A stretch of DNA of 64,000 nt from an uncultured Lachnospiraceae bacterium. GTDB lineage: Bacteria; Bacillota; Clostridia; Lachnospirales; Lachnospiraceae. Positions 56,250 to 64,000 of the stretch are shown in pieces. Position numbers and translations under genes: made by a program. Position 1 is the first letter of the stretch; each line of letters begins with the position of its first letter. The DNA is taken from NCBI GenBank assembly GCA_900548905.1, contig URMK01000027.1, positions 1 to 64,000 of the forward strand, given 5' to 3'. Below the pieces are notes generated by a model. It was given only the letters and a program-made list of their open reading frames with translations. It had not been told where the DNA came from and searched no databases.

Positions 56250-57746
56250 ATGAAGATATTTATAGATACAAACAGAAATCTGGGAAAAATAAGCAAAAAC
56301 ATTTATGGACAGTTTGCAGAACACTTAGGAAATGGTATCTATGGAGGGCTGTATGTCGGGACGGACAGCACTATTCCGAATGTTGACGGGATTCGTACAG
56401 ACGTGGTCGAGGCATTAAAAAGGATTAAAGTGCCCGTAATACGCTGGCCTGGTGGGAGCTTCTCAGAAAAATACCATTGGAAGGATGCGGTTGGCCCAAA
56501 GGAGCGGAGAAAACCGGTCGTAAATACCAGTTGGGGAGGTGTGGTCGAGGATAATTCCTTTGGCACACATGAATTTTTCAGACTTTGTGAACTGGTAGGC
56601 TGCGCGCCCTATCTCGCTGCAAATATTACATCGGGATCAGTGCGGGAACTGGAAGAATGGGTAGATTATGTCACAAATCCGGCAGGATCGTCCATGGCAC
56701 AGCTCCGTCGGGAAAATGGGAGGGAAGAGCCATGGCAGCTTCCTTATGTAGGAATCGGAAATGAAAGCTGGTCGATGCGACCGGAATTCTATTCGGACCG
56801 GTTTCAACTTTTTGCATCCGGAATCCATGCAGGAAATGTAAAGGAATTGAAGAAAATTGCATGCGGGCCGAACGGTGCCGACTATAACTGGACGGATACG
56901 CTGGTGCGTATGACGGGCAGAAGGGCTATGGATGGACTGTCGCTGCATTATTATACTATGCCGGGATATTATAAAACGGATGAATATCCGGAAGAGGAAA
57001 AGAACACAGCGCTGGACTTTACTAAAGAAGGGTATTACCGCACCCTTCGGAGGGCGCTGTATATGGACGAAATGCTCAGGATGCACGGCAGTATGATGGA
57101 CAGGTATGATCCTCAAAGAAAGATAGAACTGGTAGTGGATGAATGGGGAACATGGCATCAGCCGGAGACAGGGACAAATCAGTCCTTTTTATATCAGCAG
57201 AATACGATGCGGGATGCGATTGTGGCCGGAGTGACACTCAATATTTTCAATGGATACTGTGAACGGGTAAAAATGGCCAATATTGCACAGATGGTCAATG
57301 TACTTCAGGCAATGATCTTTACCAGAGATGAAGAAATAGTGCTTACCCCTACCTATTATGTCTTTGAACTGTATAAAGTCCATCAGGAAGCTATGAGAGT
57401 GGAATGCTATGTCCAAAAGGAACTGGTCGGACCTGAGGAGGCGCAGGTCCCTTCAGTGAGCGTCAGTGCCTCGGAGGATGAAAACGGAGTGCTTCATGCA
57501 ACCATTGTAAATCTGGATGCGGAGTCAGAAAAGGAACTCGACTGCTTCCTTGACGGCGCAGATTACATCCTGGTATCGGGCAGATATCTCTGCGGAGAAA
57601 TGCATTCCTGCAACAGCTTTGCAGAAAAAGATAACGTTGTGGTCCAAGAAATAGCGGAAATTCCGATCAGTGATAATAGATTTACACTGCGGCTTCCTGC
57701 CTGCAGCGTGACGATGCTTACTATCCGCAAAAAAGATATTGACTAA
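56250..57746 (+). CDS. GH51 alpha-L-arabinofuranosidase, short cytoplasmic form
   Basis: Retaining glycosidase of 498 residues, the length of classic intracellular AbfA-type enzymes. The N-terminal GKISKNIYGQFAEHLGNGIY, the barrel strand IRWPGGSFSEKYHW, acid/base Glu172 in GIGNESWSM and nucleophile Glu298 in VVDEWGTWH are all as in GH51. It should release L-arabinose from short arabino-oligosaccharides. GGAGGG precedes ATG 56250. It differs from the 820-residue GH51 at 30418-32880 in length and domain make-up. Confidence 0.93.
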   Translation: MKIFIDTNRNLGKISKNIYGQFAEHLGNGIYGGLYVGTDSTIPNVDGIRTDVVEALKRIKVPVIRWPGGSFSEKYHWKDAVGPKERRKPVVNTSWGGVVEDNSFGTHEFFRLCELVGCAPYLAANITSGSVRELEEWVDYVTNPAGSSMAQLRRENGREEPWQLPYVGIGNESWSMRPEFYSDRFQLFASGIHAGNVKELKKIACGPNGADYNWTDTLVRMTGRRAMDGLSLHYYTMPGYYKTDEYPEEEKNTALDFTKEGYYRTLRRALYMDEMLRMHGSMMDRYDPQRKIELVVDEWGTWHQPETGTNQSFLYQQNTMRDAIVAGVTLNIFNGYCERVKMANIAQMVNVLQAMIFTRDEEIVLTPTYYVFELYKVHQEAMRVECYVQKELVGPEEAQVPSVSVSASEDENGVLHATIVNLDAESEKELDCFLDGADYILVSGRYLCGEMHSCNSFAEKDNVVVQEIAEIPISDNRFTLRLPACSVTMLTIRKKDID

Positions 57747-57771
57747 AGGCATTTCAAAATGAAGGAGAAGA

Positions 57772-58686
57772 ATGGAAGAGATAATTTACAGAGCCGGGGA
57801 TTCTAACCGGATCACTAGGGAATATCTTGATTCACTGCTGATTGAGACGAGATATATCGGATCTGAGCTGCCCGATACCAGAATGGAACTTTATGGAGAG
57901 ACATTTTCCACGCCGATCATGACAGCTGCATTTTCTCATTTGGATAAGATCTATAATTGCCCCACGGGTATGGAAGATACTGCCAGAGGTACCTACATGG
58001 CGGGTACCGTAATGTGGGCGGGAATGGGAGAGGAAGATGAACTGGGGCGGATGATTGCCACAGGTGCGCGGGTAATAAAAATCATTAAGCCTTATGCGGA
58101 TGAGGATATAATTTTCAGCCAGCTTGCGGACGCGGAAAGGCTTGGTGCGTTGGCTGTGGGGATGGATATTGATCACAGCTTTACCAGTAACGGGGAATAT
58201 GATGTGATATTCGGCAATCCGATGAATGCCAAAACAGCGGAGGAACTGGAACGTTACGTATCTGCGACGAAGCTGCCTTTTATTGTAAAGGGCGTATTGA
58301 GCGTGCAGGATGCAAAGGCAGCGTACCAAGCCGGCGTGCAGGGCATTGTGGTGTCCCACCACCATGGTATTAGTGATTTTGCAGTGCCGCCGTTAAAAAT
58401 CATACCGGCAATCGCAGCGGAAGTGGGGGCAAAGATACCAATCTTTGTTGACTGTGGAATGGACAGCGGGTTTGATGTCTTTAAGGCCCTGGCGCTTGGG
58501 GCTTCTGCAGTTTGCGCAGGCCGCAGCATTCTGGAGGATCTTGCTAGGGAGGGTGCGGAAGGAGTGAAAAAACGCCTGGTCGGAATGACCAGGGAGCTGG
58601 CAGGAGTAATGGCACGCACCGGCACAAAGGATATTCGTTCAATTGACGACAATGTAATCTGGTCAATGAATCAATTCCATGGATAA
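57772..58686 (+). CDS. FMN-dependent alpha-hydroxyacid dehydrogenase/oxidase
   Basis: Flavin enzyme of 304 residues of the glycolate oxidase/L-lactate dehydrogenase fold. The strands with IKIIKPYADEDII, FIVKGVLSVQDAKAAYQAGV and VVSHHHGISDF are typical; the middle His of SHHHG takes the place of the catalytic His in the common SNHGGR motif, and the usual Arg after GG is missing. VDCGMDSGFDVFKALALGASAVCAGR is a standard FMN-phosphate loop region split over two motifs. It could oxidise glycolate, lactate or a sugar acid to the keto acid, complementing the D-2-hydroxyacid dehydrogenases. Start: GAAGGAGAAG before ATG 57772. Confidence 0.82.
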   Translation: MEEIIYRAGDSNRITREYLDSLLIETRYIGSELPDTRMELYGETFSTPIMTAAFSHLDKIYNCPTGMEDTARGTYMAGTVMWAGMGEEDELGRMIATGARVIKIIKPYADEDIIFSQLADAERLGALAVGMDIDHSFTSNGEYDVIFGNPMNAKTAEELERYVSATKLPFIVKGVLSVQDAKAAYQAGVQGIVVSHHHGISDFAVPPLKIIPAIAAEVGAKIPIFVDCGMDSGFDVFKALALGASAVCAGRSILEDLAREGAEGVKKRLVGMTRELAGVMARTGTKDIRSIDDNVIWSMNQFHG

Positions 58687-58691
58687 AGATG

Positions 58692-58713
58692 ACTGAGAAG
58701 GGAGCTCTATAAA
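58692..58713 (+). repeat. Direct repeat of the GH43 leader, copy A
   Basis: These 22 bases equal 59041-59062 except for one base (C versus A at position 13). In copy B the repeat carries the ribosome site and the A of the GH43 start codon. In copy A the same leader runs into the dehydrogenase remnant at 58712. Confidence 0.85.
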
Positions 58714-58794
58714 GGAAGCCATGCTGCGCAGGGCAAAGATTGTGTTTGAAAATGTGTATGCTTATTTGGACGGCCAGCCGCAGATTGTATGTAA
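58712..58794 (+). pseudogene. Remnant of a D-2-hydroxyacid dehydrogenase 3' end
   Basis: 83 bases matching 56092-56174, the end of the dehydrogenase at 55225-56181, with only two mismatches (58780 and 58785); the first 68 bases are identical. The stop codon is lost, and the frame runs on to 58912 with unrelated residues. Nothing upstream of the match resembles the rest of the gene, so this is a fragment and not a functional gene. Confidence 0.85.
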
Positions 58795-59040
58795 GAATAA
58801 ATCAATTTTTTTATCAGGATATATCATTGCAGAAATAAAACTTTTTAGATATGATATGGTCAGAGTGAAGTATCTCGCGGTTTGCTGCGGGGTATTTGAT
58901 TGTGTCGGCTAACAGCTGTCATTTCCGGGAGATTACAAGATAATATGAGCCGGCTGACAGAGTTCTGGAAGGAAAGAAGAAATCCGACGCTGTAACCTTA
59001 AAAAACATATGGTGCGGTGGCGGCAGCAGCTATACCGTTC
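58795..59040. other. Intergenic stretch with no intact gene, probable decay zone
   Basis: About 245 bases between the dehydrogenase remnant and the GH43 leader. The only frame of note ends at TAA 58993-58995 and includes MSRLTEFWKERRNPTL; it may be the tail of another lost gene. No terminator or clear promoter was seen. Confidence 0.4.
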
Positions 59041-59062
59041 ACTGAGAAGGGAGATCTATAAA
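59041..59062 (+). repeat. Direct repeat of the GH43 leader, copy B
   Basis: Partner of 58692-58713 (21 of 22 bases equal). It contains GAGAAGGGAG, the ribosome site of the GH43 gene starting at 59062. Confidence 0.85.
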
Positions 59063-60480
59063 TGAAGAAAAAACAAGCATTCAATCCTTATTTGCCAAGC
59101 TATGAATATGTTCCGGACGGCGAACCCTATGTATTCGGGGACAGAGTCTATGTCTATGGTTCCCATGACCGTTTCAACGGGTATGGTTACTGCCAGAATG
59201 ACTATGTCTGCTGGTCTGCGCCGGTGAAGAATCTGGGGGACTGGAGGTTTGAGGGGATAATCTATCCCAGAAATGAAGATCCGCTCAATAAAGACGGGGA
59301 TATGCTCCTGTTTGCACCCGATGTTACGCAGGGAGCGGATGGAAGATACTATCTTTATTATGTGCTGGATCTGGTAGGTGTGGTTTCTGTTGCGGTTTGC
59401 GATACACCTGCCGGAAGATATCAATTTTATGGTTATGTGCATTATGAGGACGGCACCAGGCTGGGTGAAGCGGAGGGGGATGAGCCCCAGTTTGATCCCG
59501 GTGTTTTGACAGAAGGGGATCAGACCTATATGTATACCGGTTTTTGCATGCCCAACGATGCAAATCGACATGGCTCCATGGTAACTGTGCTGGGGCCGGA
59601 TATGCTGACAATTACCCGAAAACCGGAATTTGTGGTGCCCTCCAGGCCTTATGAAAAAGGAACCGGTTATGAAGGCCATGCATTTTTTGAAGCCTCTTCG
59701 ATTCGTAAGGTAAATGGAAAATATTATTTTATCTATTCCTCTGTATTAAGCCATGAGTTATGTTATGCTATTGGAGATACGCCTTTTGGCCCATTTTCCT
59801 ATAAAGGAACCATTGTCAGTAACTGTGATCTGTTTATCGATGGTTATAAACCTGCGGACAGGCCTATGTATTATGGGGGCAACAATCATGGCAGCATCAT
59901 TGAAATTGATGGAGAGTGGTATATCTTTTACCATCGGCATACGAATGGAACCAATTACAGCCGTCAGGGTTGTATAGAAAAGATTACAATTCTGGAAGAC
60001 GGAACTATTCCTCAGGTGGAGATGACCTCCTGTGGTGCAAATGGCGGACCGCTTGCAGGAAAAGGGGAATATCCGGCCTATATTGCCTGCAATCTGTATT
60101 GCAGGGATTATGCAATGACTGTAGGCGCCCCGGGAGAGTGGATGGACTGTCGTTTTCCTAAAATTACTCAGGATCAGCCGGATGGCATGCAGGGTATCGG
60201 TTATATTACAAACATGTGTGCCGGGGCAGTTGCGGGATTTAAATATTTTGACTGCAGGAATGTGAAGAAAATTGCGATTCGTACCAGAGGGGATGCAGAC
60301 GGCAGATTTCTGGTGAGGACTGCATGGGATGGCGAGGTGGCAGGCATCATTGAACTTGGACGGAATAATGAGTGGAAGACCTACTGTGCGGACATCGCTC
60401 TCCCGGATGGCGTGCAGTCTCTCTATTTTGAATATGAAGGACGCGGCAGAATGTCATTTGCGGCCTTTGAGTTGTTCTGA
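59062..60480 (+). CDS. GH43 glycosidase with C-terminal CBM6-like domain
   Basis: Inverting glycosidase of 472 residues, no signal peptide. The propeller opens with YVPDGEPYVFGDRVYVYGSHD; Asp19 (VPDGEP) is the likely base, the Asp of LFAPDVTQG sets the pKa, and the Glu of HAFFEASSIRKVNGKYYF is the general acid. From about residue 340 a beta-sandwich resembling CBM6 follows (GYITNMCAGAVAGFKYFD to MSFAAFELF). Enzymes of this form act on beta-xylosides or alpha-L-arabinofuranosides. Its leader is duplicated upstream, beside a dehydrogenase remnant. Confidence 0.9.
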   Translation: MKKKQAFNPYLPSYEYVPDGEPYVFGDRVYVYGSHDRFNGYGYCQNDYVCWSAPVKNLGDWRFEGIIYPRNEDPLNKDGDMLLFAPDVTQGADGRYYLYYVLDLVGVVSVAVCDTPAGRYQFYGYVHYEDGTRLGEAEGDEPQFDPGVLTEGDQTYMYTGFCMPNDANRHGSMVTVLGPDMLTITRKPEFVVPSRPYEKGTGYEGHAFFEASSIRKVNGKYYFIYSSVLSHELCYAIGDTPFGPFSYKGTIVSNCDLFIDGYKPADRPMYYGGNNHGSIIEIDGEWYIFYHRHTNGTNYSRQGCIEKITILEDGTIPQVEMTSCGANGGPLAGKGEYPAYIACNLYCRDYAMTVGAPGEWMDCRFPKITQDQPDGMQGIGYITNMCAGAVAGFKYFDCRNVKKIAIRTRGDADGRFLVRTAWDGEVAGIIELGRNNEWKTYCADIALPDGVQSLYFEYEGRGRMSFAAFELF

Positions 60481-60505
60481 GGGACTGCTTGAAGGAGGCG
60501 GTGAA

Positions 60506-60559
60506 ATGAGTGCAAATGAAGGAATTCATCCTGCACTATACATTCCGAACATTCTATAA
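60506..60559 (+). CDS. 17-residue open frame with a strong ribosome site, possibly a truncated gene
   Basis: GAAGGAGGCGGTGAA leads into ATG 60506, followed by MSANEGIHPALYIPNIL and a TAA at 60557-60559. The ribosome site is among the best in the window, yet the frame ends after 17 codons just before a terminator. It may be the 5' end of a gene lost by deletion, or a genuine very small protein. Confidence 0.3.
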   Translation: MSANEGIHPALYIPNIL

Positions 60560-60579
60560 ATAAAGCTATTATAAATAGT

Positions 60580-60628
60580 AATAAAATCCAGATACGGAAT
60601 CTGTAAAAGAGACTATCTGGATTTTATT
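60580..60628. terminator. Hairpin terminator after the GH43 gene
   Basis: A perfect 15-pair stem (60580-60594 with 60614-60628) with a 19-base loop. The right arm is itself T-rich (GGATTTTATTTATT), so it can act as a terminator; the A-rich left arm would allow termination from the other strand too. Confidence 0.7.
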
Positions 60629-60755
60629 TATTACTGACGGATGATTGTGAATATATAAAAAAGTATATCCGTGAAGTATCCATGCCGTAGTGTGCAAAAG
60701 AAAAAGGAGTATGATACAATATATCAAAAATATAGTATAGAGGCAGGAAAATAAA

Positions 60756-62468
60756 GTGAAAGTAAACATGAAACTGTTTTTAGGCTTTAAACATTCTATT
60801 ACTATGAAGAGCCTTACTTTAATGATTTTCTTAAGTACTTCGATATTATTGGGGATGGAATGTATCAGCTTTTATTATATGAATATATATGAGAAGGGAA
60901 CGATGGATAATTACCGGAATTCCCTGGAGATGTATTGTTCCTATTGGGATAATAAACTTGATATTATTAATAACTCTCTTCTCACGATAACCAGTACAAA
61001 TAACGGAGAGGATTCTTATTGGAATGTTTGCTACTCACAGAATGAATTGGTATTTCAGACAGGTAAAACGATGTTGGCAAAACGAATGTCGGATATTGCA
61101 TGGAATCATGAAAATGAGGTTCTGGTATTTACATATGTACCGGAACGAAATGTTTTTATTAAATCAACGAATCATTTAGTAAACTTTGATAAAAGGAAGG
61201 AACTGGATAAGGATATTCTTTCTTTTATGAGTAATATTAATACCTATAATTCCACGAAATGGGATTATTTTCGAAGTGGTACGGATGACTTTTTTATACA
61301 TGTTTATAAAATAGACGGCGGTTATATAGGTGCGCTTGTAAAATGTCAGACAATACTCGATGGAGTTTTGCAGGATAATGGAATGGTAAGCGGCATCAGC
61401 CTTATTGATGAAGAAGGAAATTTTGCATATTCCTTAAGAGGAAAAATGCTTGAAGCCCATAAAAAAGATACCGTAGAATTAACCATTCCTATGGCTCATA
61501 TAGACGGACAGCTGAGAGTGACGGTTCAGAGACAAAATCTATTCAGCGATAAAACATCATTTATGTTTTTGTCTTTGATTACTGTTTTGGCCGGCGTTAT
61601 CCTGCTTGCTTGGAATATACGGTTCCAAATAAAGAATGTACTTGGACCATTAAATAAACTTAAAAATGTTATGGAAAGTTTCAGCTACGGGAATCTGGAT
61701 GTACGTTTGGAGGAAAAGAAAACAAGTAATGAGATAGATGTATTGTATCATACCTTTAATGAGATGGCGGAGCAGATCGTGAATCTAAAAATAGATGTTT
61801 ATGAGTCAAAGCTGGCAAGAGAAAAAACAGAAAGTAATTATATGCGTGTACAGATTCAGCCTCATTTTTACACGAACGTATTAAATCTGATATATGGTCT
61901 TGCTCAGCTTAAGGATTTCCAGTCCATTCAAAAGCTATCAATGACAACAGGGTCATATTTTCGTTATCTTCTTGGAGAAAAGGGAACATTTGTGCTTCTC
62001 CGGGAAGAAATACAATGTGTTCAAAATTATATACAAATACAGCAAATACGGTATAAGGGTGATCTGGAATTTGAAATGAATGTAGAAAAAGGAATGGAGA
62101 AGCAGATGGTTCTGCCTATGATACTTCAGACATTTGCCGAGAACAGTGTGAAACATAATGTCACATTGGTACCGTTGCTGCATATAGCAATTGATATTTC
62201 TTCAGGAGAAGATCGTATTTATATTATTGTCAGGGATAATGGAGAAGGTTTTGATAAAGATATCTTGGAGAAGATTAACCGGAATGAAAATATAAGCAGT
62301 CAGGGAGAGCATATCGGAATCACAAATGTTAAGGAAAGGCTCCGTTTATTTTATGGGGATACGGCAAGTGTTGAAATAAACAGCAGCCCCGGAGAAACGG
62401 TAGTAAAAGTGATTTTGCCGGAAGTTATTACAAAGGAGGAGCGCAGTGAATATCATATTGGTGGATGA
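60756..62468 (+). CDS. Sensor histidine kinase, YesM family (second)
   Basis: Membrane sensor kinase of 570 residues. GTG 60756 is the likely start, with AGGCAGGAAA before it. Transmembrane segments lie at about 20-42 and 269-288 with an extracellular sensor between them. The HAMP-like part reads LKNVMESFSYGNLDVRLEEK. The phosphorylated His370 is in QIQPHFYTNVLNLIYG; ATPase boxes are FAENSVKHN near 458 and GITNVKERLRLFYG near 521. The response regulator gene overlaps it by 23 bases. With the lipoprotein at 63304 following, this pair probably controls a fifth importer. Confidence 0.9.
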   Translation: MKVNMKLFLGFKHSITMKSLTLMIFLSTSILLGMECISFYYMNIYEKGTMDNYRNSLEMYCSYWDNKLDIINNSLLTITSTNNGEDSYWNVCYSQNELVFQTGKTMLAKRMSDIAWNHENEVLVFTYVPERNVFIKSTNHLVNFDKRKELDKDILSFMSNINTYNSTKWDYFRSGTDDFFIHVYKIDGGYIGALVKCQTILDGVLQDNGMVSGISLIDEEGNFAYSLRGKMLEAHKKDTVELTIPMAHIDGQLRVTVQRQNLFSDKTSFMFLSLITVLAGVILLAWNIRFQIKNVLGPLNKLKNVMESFSYGNLDVRLEEKKTSNEIDVLYHTFNEMAEQIVNLKIDVYESKLAREKTESNYMRVQIQPHFYTNVLNLIYGLAQLKDFQSIQKLSMTTGSYFRYLLGEKGTFVLLREEIQCVQNYIQIQQIRYKGDLEFEMNVEKGMEKQMVLPMILQTFAENSVKHNVTLVPLLHIAIDISSGEDRIYIIVRDNGEGFDKDILEKINRNENISSQGEHIGITNVKERLRLFYGDTASVEINSSPGETVVKVILPEVITKEERSEYHIGG

Positions 62469-63180
62469 TGAAACGGCTATGTTGGATATTTTGCAGCAGG
62501 TGGTAAAATGGGAGGAATTAGGGATAAAAAAGGTGTACACGGCCAGAAATGCAGAAGAAGCAAAAGAAATTTTGCAGGAAAAGAAAATTGATTTGACACT
62601 ATGTGATATTGAAATGCCGAAAGAAAGCGGGCTGGATTTAATTGCGTGGATACAGGGCCTGTTCCCATCAGTGGTGAATATTATCCTTACAGGCCATGCT
62701 GATTTTAATTATGCAAGAAGCGCAGTGTCACTGGGAGTATTCCGATTTTTATTAAAGCCTGTGTCTTTTGAAGAAGTGGAACAAACTATCAGAGATGCCG
62801 TGGAAAAAATTGAGGGAGAGCTTGTCCATAAGGATTCAGGTGTTTATGGGGCTAAGGAATTGAATGCTGTAGAAGAAGTAAAGAAATATCTGGAAAAGCA
62901 TTACAATGAAGTGATTACAAGGAATGATGTGGAAAACTTGGTTCATTTAAATAGAGATCATATTAATCGCGAATTCAAAGATGCTACAGGATATACGTTA
63001 ATGGAATATATCCAATACTACCGTATTTGCATAGCGAAGAAGCTGCTGCGCGAAACACAGAGTACAGTTTCTGAAATATGTATTGAAATAGGTTATGATC
63101 ACCCGGCTTATTTTGCTAAAATTTTTAAAAAAAGAACCGGTTTATCTCCTCTGGAATATCGAAACAAAGAGGATAAGTAA
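62446..63180 (+). CDS. Response regulator, REC plus AraC-type DNA-binding domain (second)
   Basis: Transcription factor of 244 residues starting at GTG 62446 (AAAGGAGGAGCGCA before it). The receiver domain has DD at 7-8, phospho-acceptor Asp54 in LTLCDIEMPKESG, and the Lys of RFLLKPVSFEE. The AraC domain fills the C-terminus (ITRNDVENLVHLNRDHINRE, then EIGYDHPAYFAKIFKKRTGL). Like the regulator at 9753-10544 it is short and lacks a long linker. It should act with the overlapping kinase. Confidence 0.92.
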   Translation: MNIILVDDETAMLDILQQVVKWEELGIKKVYTARNAEEAKEILQEKKIDLTLCDIEMPKESGLDLIAWIQGLFPSVVNIILTGHADFNYARSAVSLGVFRFLLKPVSFEEVEQTIRDAVEKIEGELVHKDSGVYGAKELNAVEEVKKYLEKHYNEVITRNDVENLVHLNRDHINREFKDATGYTLMEYIQYYRICIAKKLLRETQSTVSEICIEIGYDHPAYFAKIFKKRTGLSPLEYRNKEDK

Positions 63181-63222
63181 CTGTATTAGTCGGTTTTGTT
63201 ATGATATGGGTCGGATTTAAAG

Positions 63223-63251
63223 TTGTAATAGGAATCCCGTTTTTTTATAAT
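63223..63251 (+). promoter_or_regulatory. Promoter of the importer 5 lipoprotein gene
   Basis: TTGTAA (63223-63228), a 17-base spacer and a perfect TATAAT (63246-63251), about 50 bases before ATG 63304. The -35 matches the consensus at four of six places, which fits an activator-helped promoter under the adjacent response regulator. Confidence 0.55.
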
Positions 63252-63303
63252 TACATTATGAAATCCAAAGGCGCCGTTGGACAAAAAGAAAAGGAGTGCA
63301 AAA

Positions 63304-64000
63304 AATGAAAAAGAGATTTATGACCGTCACATCCCTCGTGCTTTCTGCTGGTCTGCTTTTGGCCGGGTGTGGTTCCGGGAATGCTGAAACTGGTTCTGCT
63401 GCAACATCTGAGGGGACTCAGGAGCAGGCACAGTCGATGGAAGCGCAGTCAAGTGCAACTGCGTCAGAAGCGGATGAAACATTATTTGACGGTAAAAAAA
63501 CGGAGTTACGTGTTGTTTTTCCGGGAGGAACATCATCGCCGGCAGATTTAGAAGCAGTAGAAGCCGGTATCAATGAAATTGTAAGCCAATATATGGATGC
63601 AGATGTGAAATTGGATATTCTGGAATGGGGCGTATTTTCAGATCAGCAAAAATTGATGCTTTCTTCCGGTGAGGATATTGCACTGATGTTTACCTTTGAT
63701 TCCTCTAAGAATTATGCGAGCACTAATCAGGTCAGAGATATTACGGATCTGTGTAATGTTTATGCCAAGGATGCATTGGAGGAACTTGGAATCTATGCAG
63801 AGGCCTGCCAGATAAATGGGAAATATTATGGGCTTCCTACATTCCATGAATATACAAAGACATCCGGGTTGGTATGCAGGACAGATATTCTGGAAGAACT
63901 GAATATTACTCCTGATACCATAAAAACATGGGAAGATATGGAAGGAGTCCTTGCAAAAGTAAAAGAAGCACATCCGGAAATGAATGTTTTAAGCCCGGTA
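63304..64000 (+). CDS. Extracellular solute-binding lipoprotein (importer 5), cut by window end
   Basis: The first 232 residues of a sugar-binding lipoprotein. Signal MKKRFMTVTSLVLSAG with lipobox LLAGC, then a Ser/Ala/Glu/Gln-rich linker of about 45 residues. The folded part begins TELRVVFPGGTSSPAD; MLSSGEDIALMFTFD is the conserved lobe segment and INGKYYGLPTFHEYTK a typical later one. AAAAGGAGTGCAAAA precedes ATG 63304. The permeases presumably follow beyond 64000. Confidence 0.88.

Noticed and set aside
1..64000. CRISPR array, tRNA, rRNA, insertion sequence or prophage
   Set aside because: No regularly spaced repeats, no structural RNA sequence and no transposase or phage protein motifs were seen.

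Overview
The window looks like a carbohydrate-utilisation region from a Gram-positive anaerobe of the Clostridia, most likely Lachnospiraceae. This is inferred from A/T-rich intergenic DNA, strong AGGAGG-type ribosome sites, LplB/YtcP/YtcQ-type ABC importers paired with YesM/YesN-type two-component systems, and the large set of intracellular glycosidases. No rRNA, tRNA, CRISPR array, phage or insertion sequence was recognised. Every credible gene reads on the + strand.

Layout. 1-117: tail of an unidentified gene. 314-3848: importer 1 (two permeases and a lipoprotein), ended by a terminator. 4219-7770: importer 2, followed by a long hairpin and then a YesM-type kinase and a short AraC-type response regulator (7927-10544). 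10578-16388: metallo-beta-lactamase-fold hydrolase, two GH95 enzymes and an HPr-like protein, ended by a terminator. 16782-23801: importer 3, whose lipoprotein gene is split from its permeases by a sugar isomerase-like gene and a membrane-bound AraC regulator. 23831-34526: Gfo/Idh/MocA oxidoreductase, third GH95, second TIM-barrel isomerase, GH3, GH51 and GH43, ended by a terminator. 34729-43150: glycerate kinase, LacI repressor, hydroxypyruvate-isomerase-like protein, glycerate-dehydrogenase-like protein and importer 4, with repeated LacI-type operators. 43245-60480: GH42, two tandem FAD oxidoreductases, an 862-residue unrecognised protein, tartronate-semialdehyde-reductase-like protein, two more 2-hydroxyacid dehydrogenases, GH2, GH51, an FMN alpha-hydroxyacid dehydrogenase and GH43. 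A gene remnant lies at 58712-58794. 60756-63180: second YesM/YesN pair. 63304-64000: start of a fifth solute-binding lipoprotein, cut by the window end.

How it fits together. The lipoproteins and permeases should bring in oligosaccharides. None of the glycosidases has a signal peptide, so hydrolysis is expected in the cytoplasm: L-fucose or L-galactose (three GH95), L-arabinofuranose (two GH51), arabinose or xylose (two GH43), beta-galactose (GH42), beta-mannose-like units (GH2) and beta-glucose or beta-xylose (GH3). This suggests a branched plant glycan. No ABC ATPase is encoded, so a shared MsmX-type ATPase elsewhere is expected. A redox module (GarR-like reductase, three D-2-hydroxyacid dehydrogenases, an FMN alpha-hydroxyacid enzyme, a hydroxypyruvate-isomerase-like protein and glycerate kinase) points to a route ending at glycerate and 2-phosphoglycerate. 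The two FAD oxidoreductases and the 862-residue protein inside that module are the best candidates for undescribed chemistry.

Limits: all assignments come from reading the sequence and from memory of protein families. No alignment, profile search or structure prediction was run.
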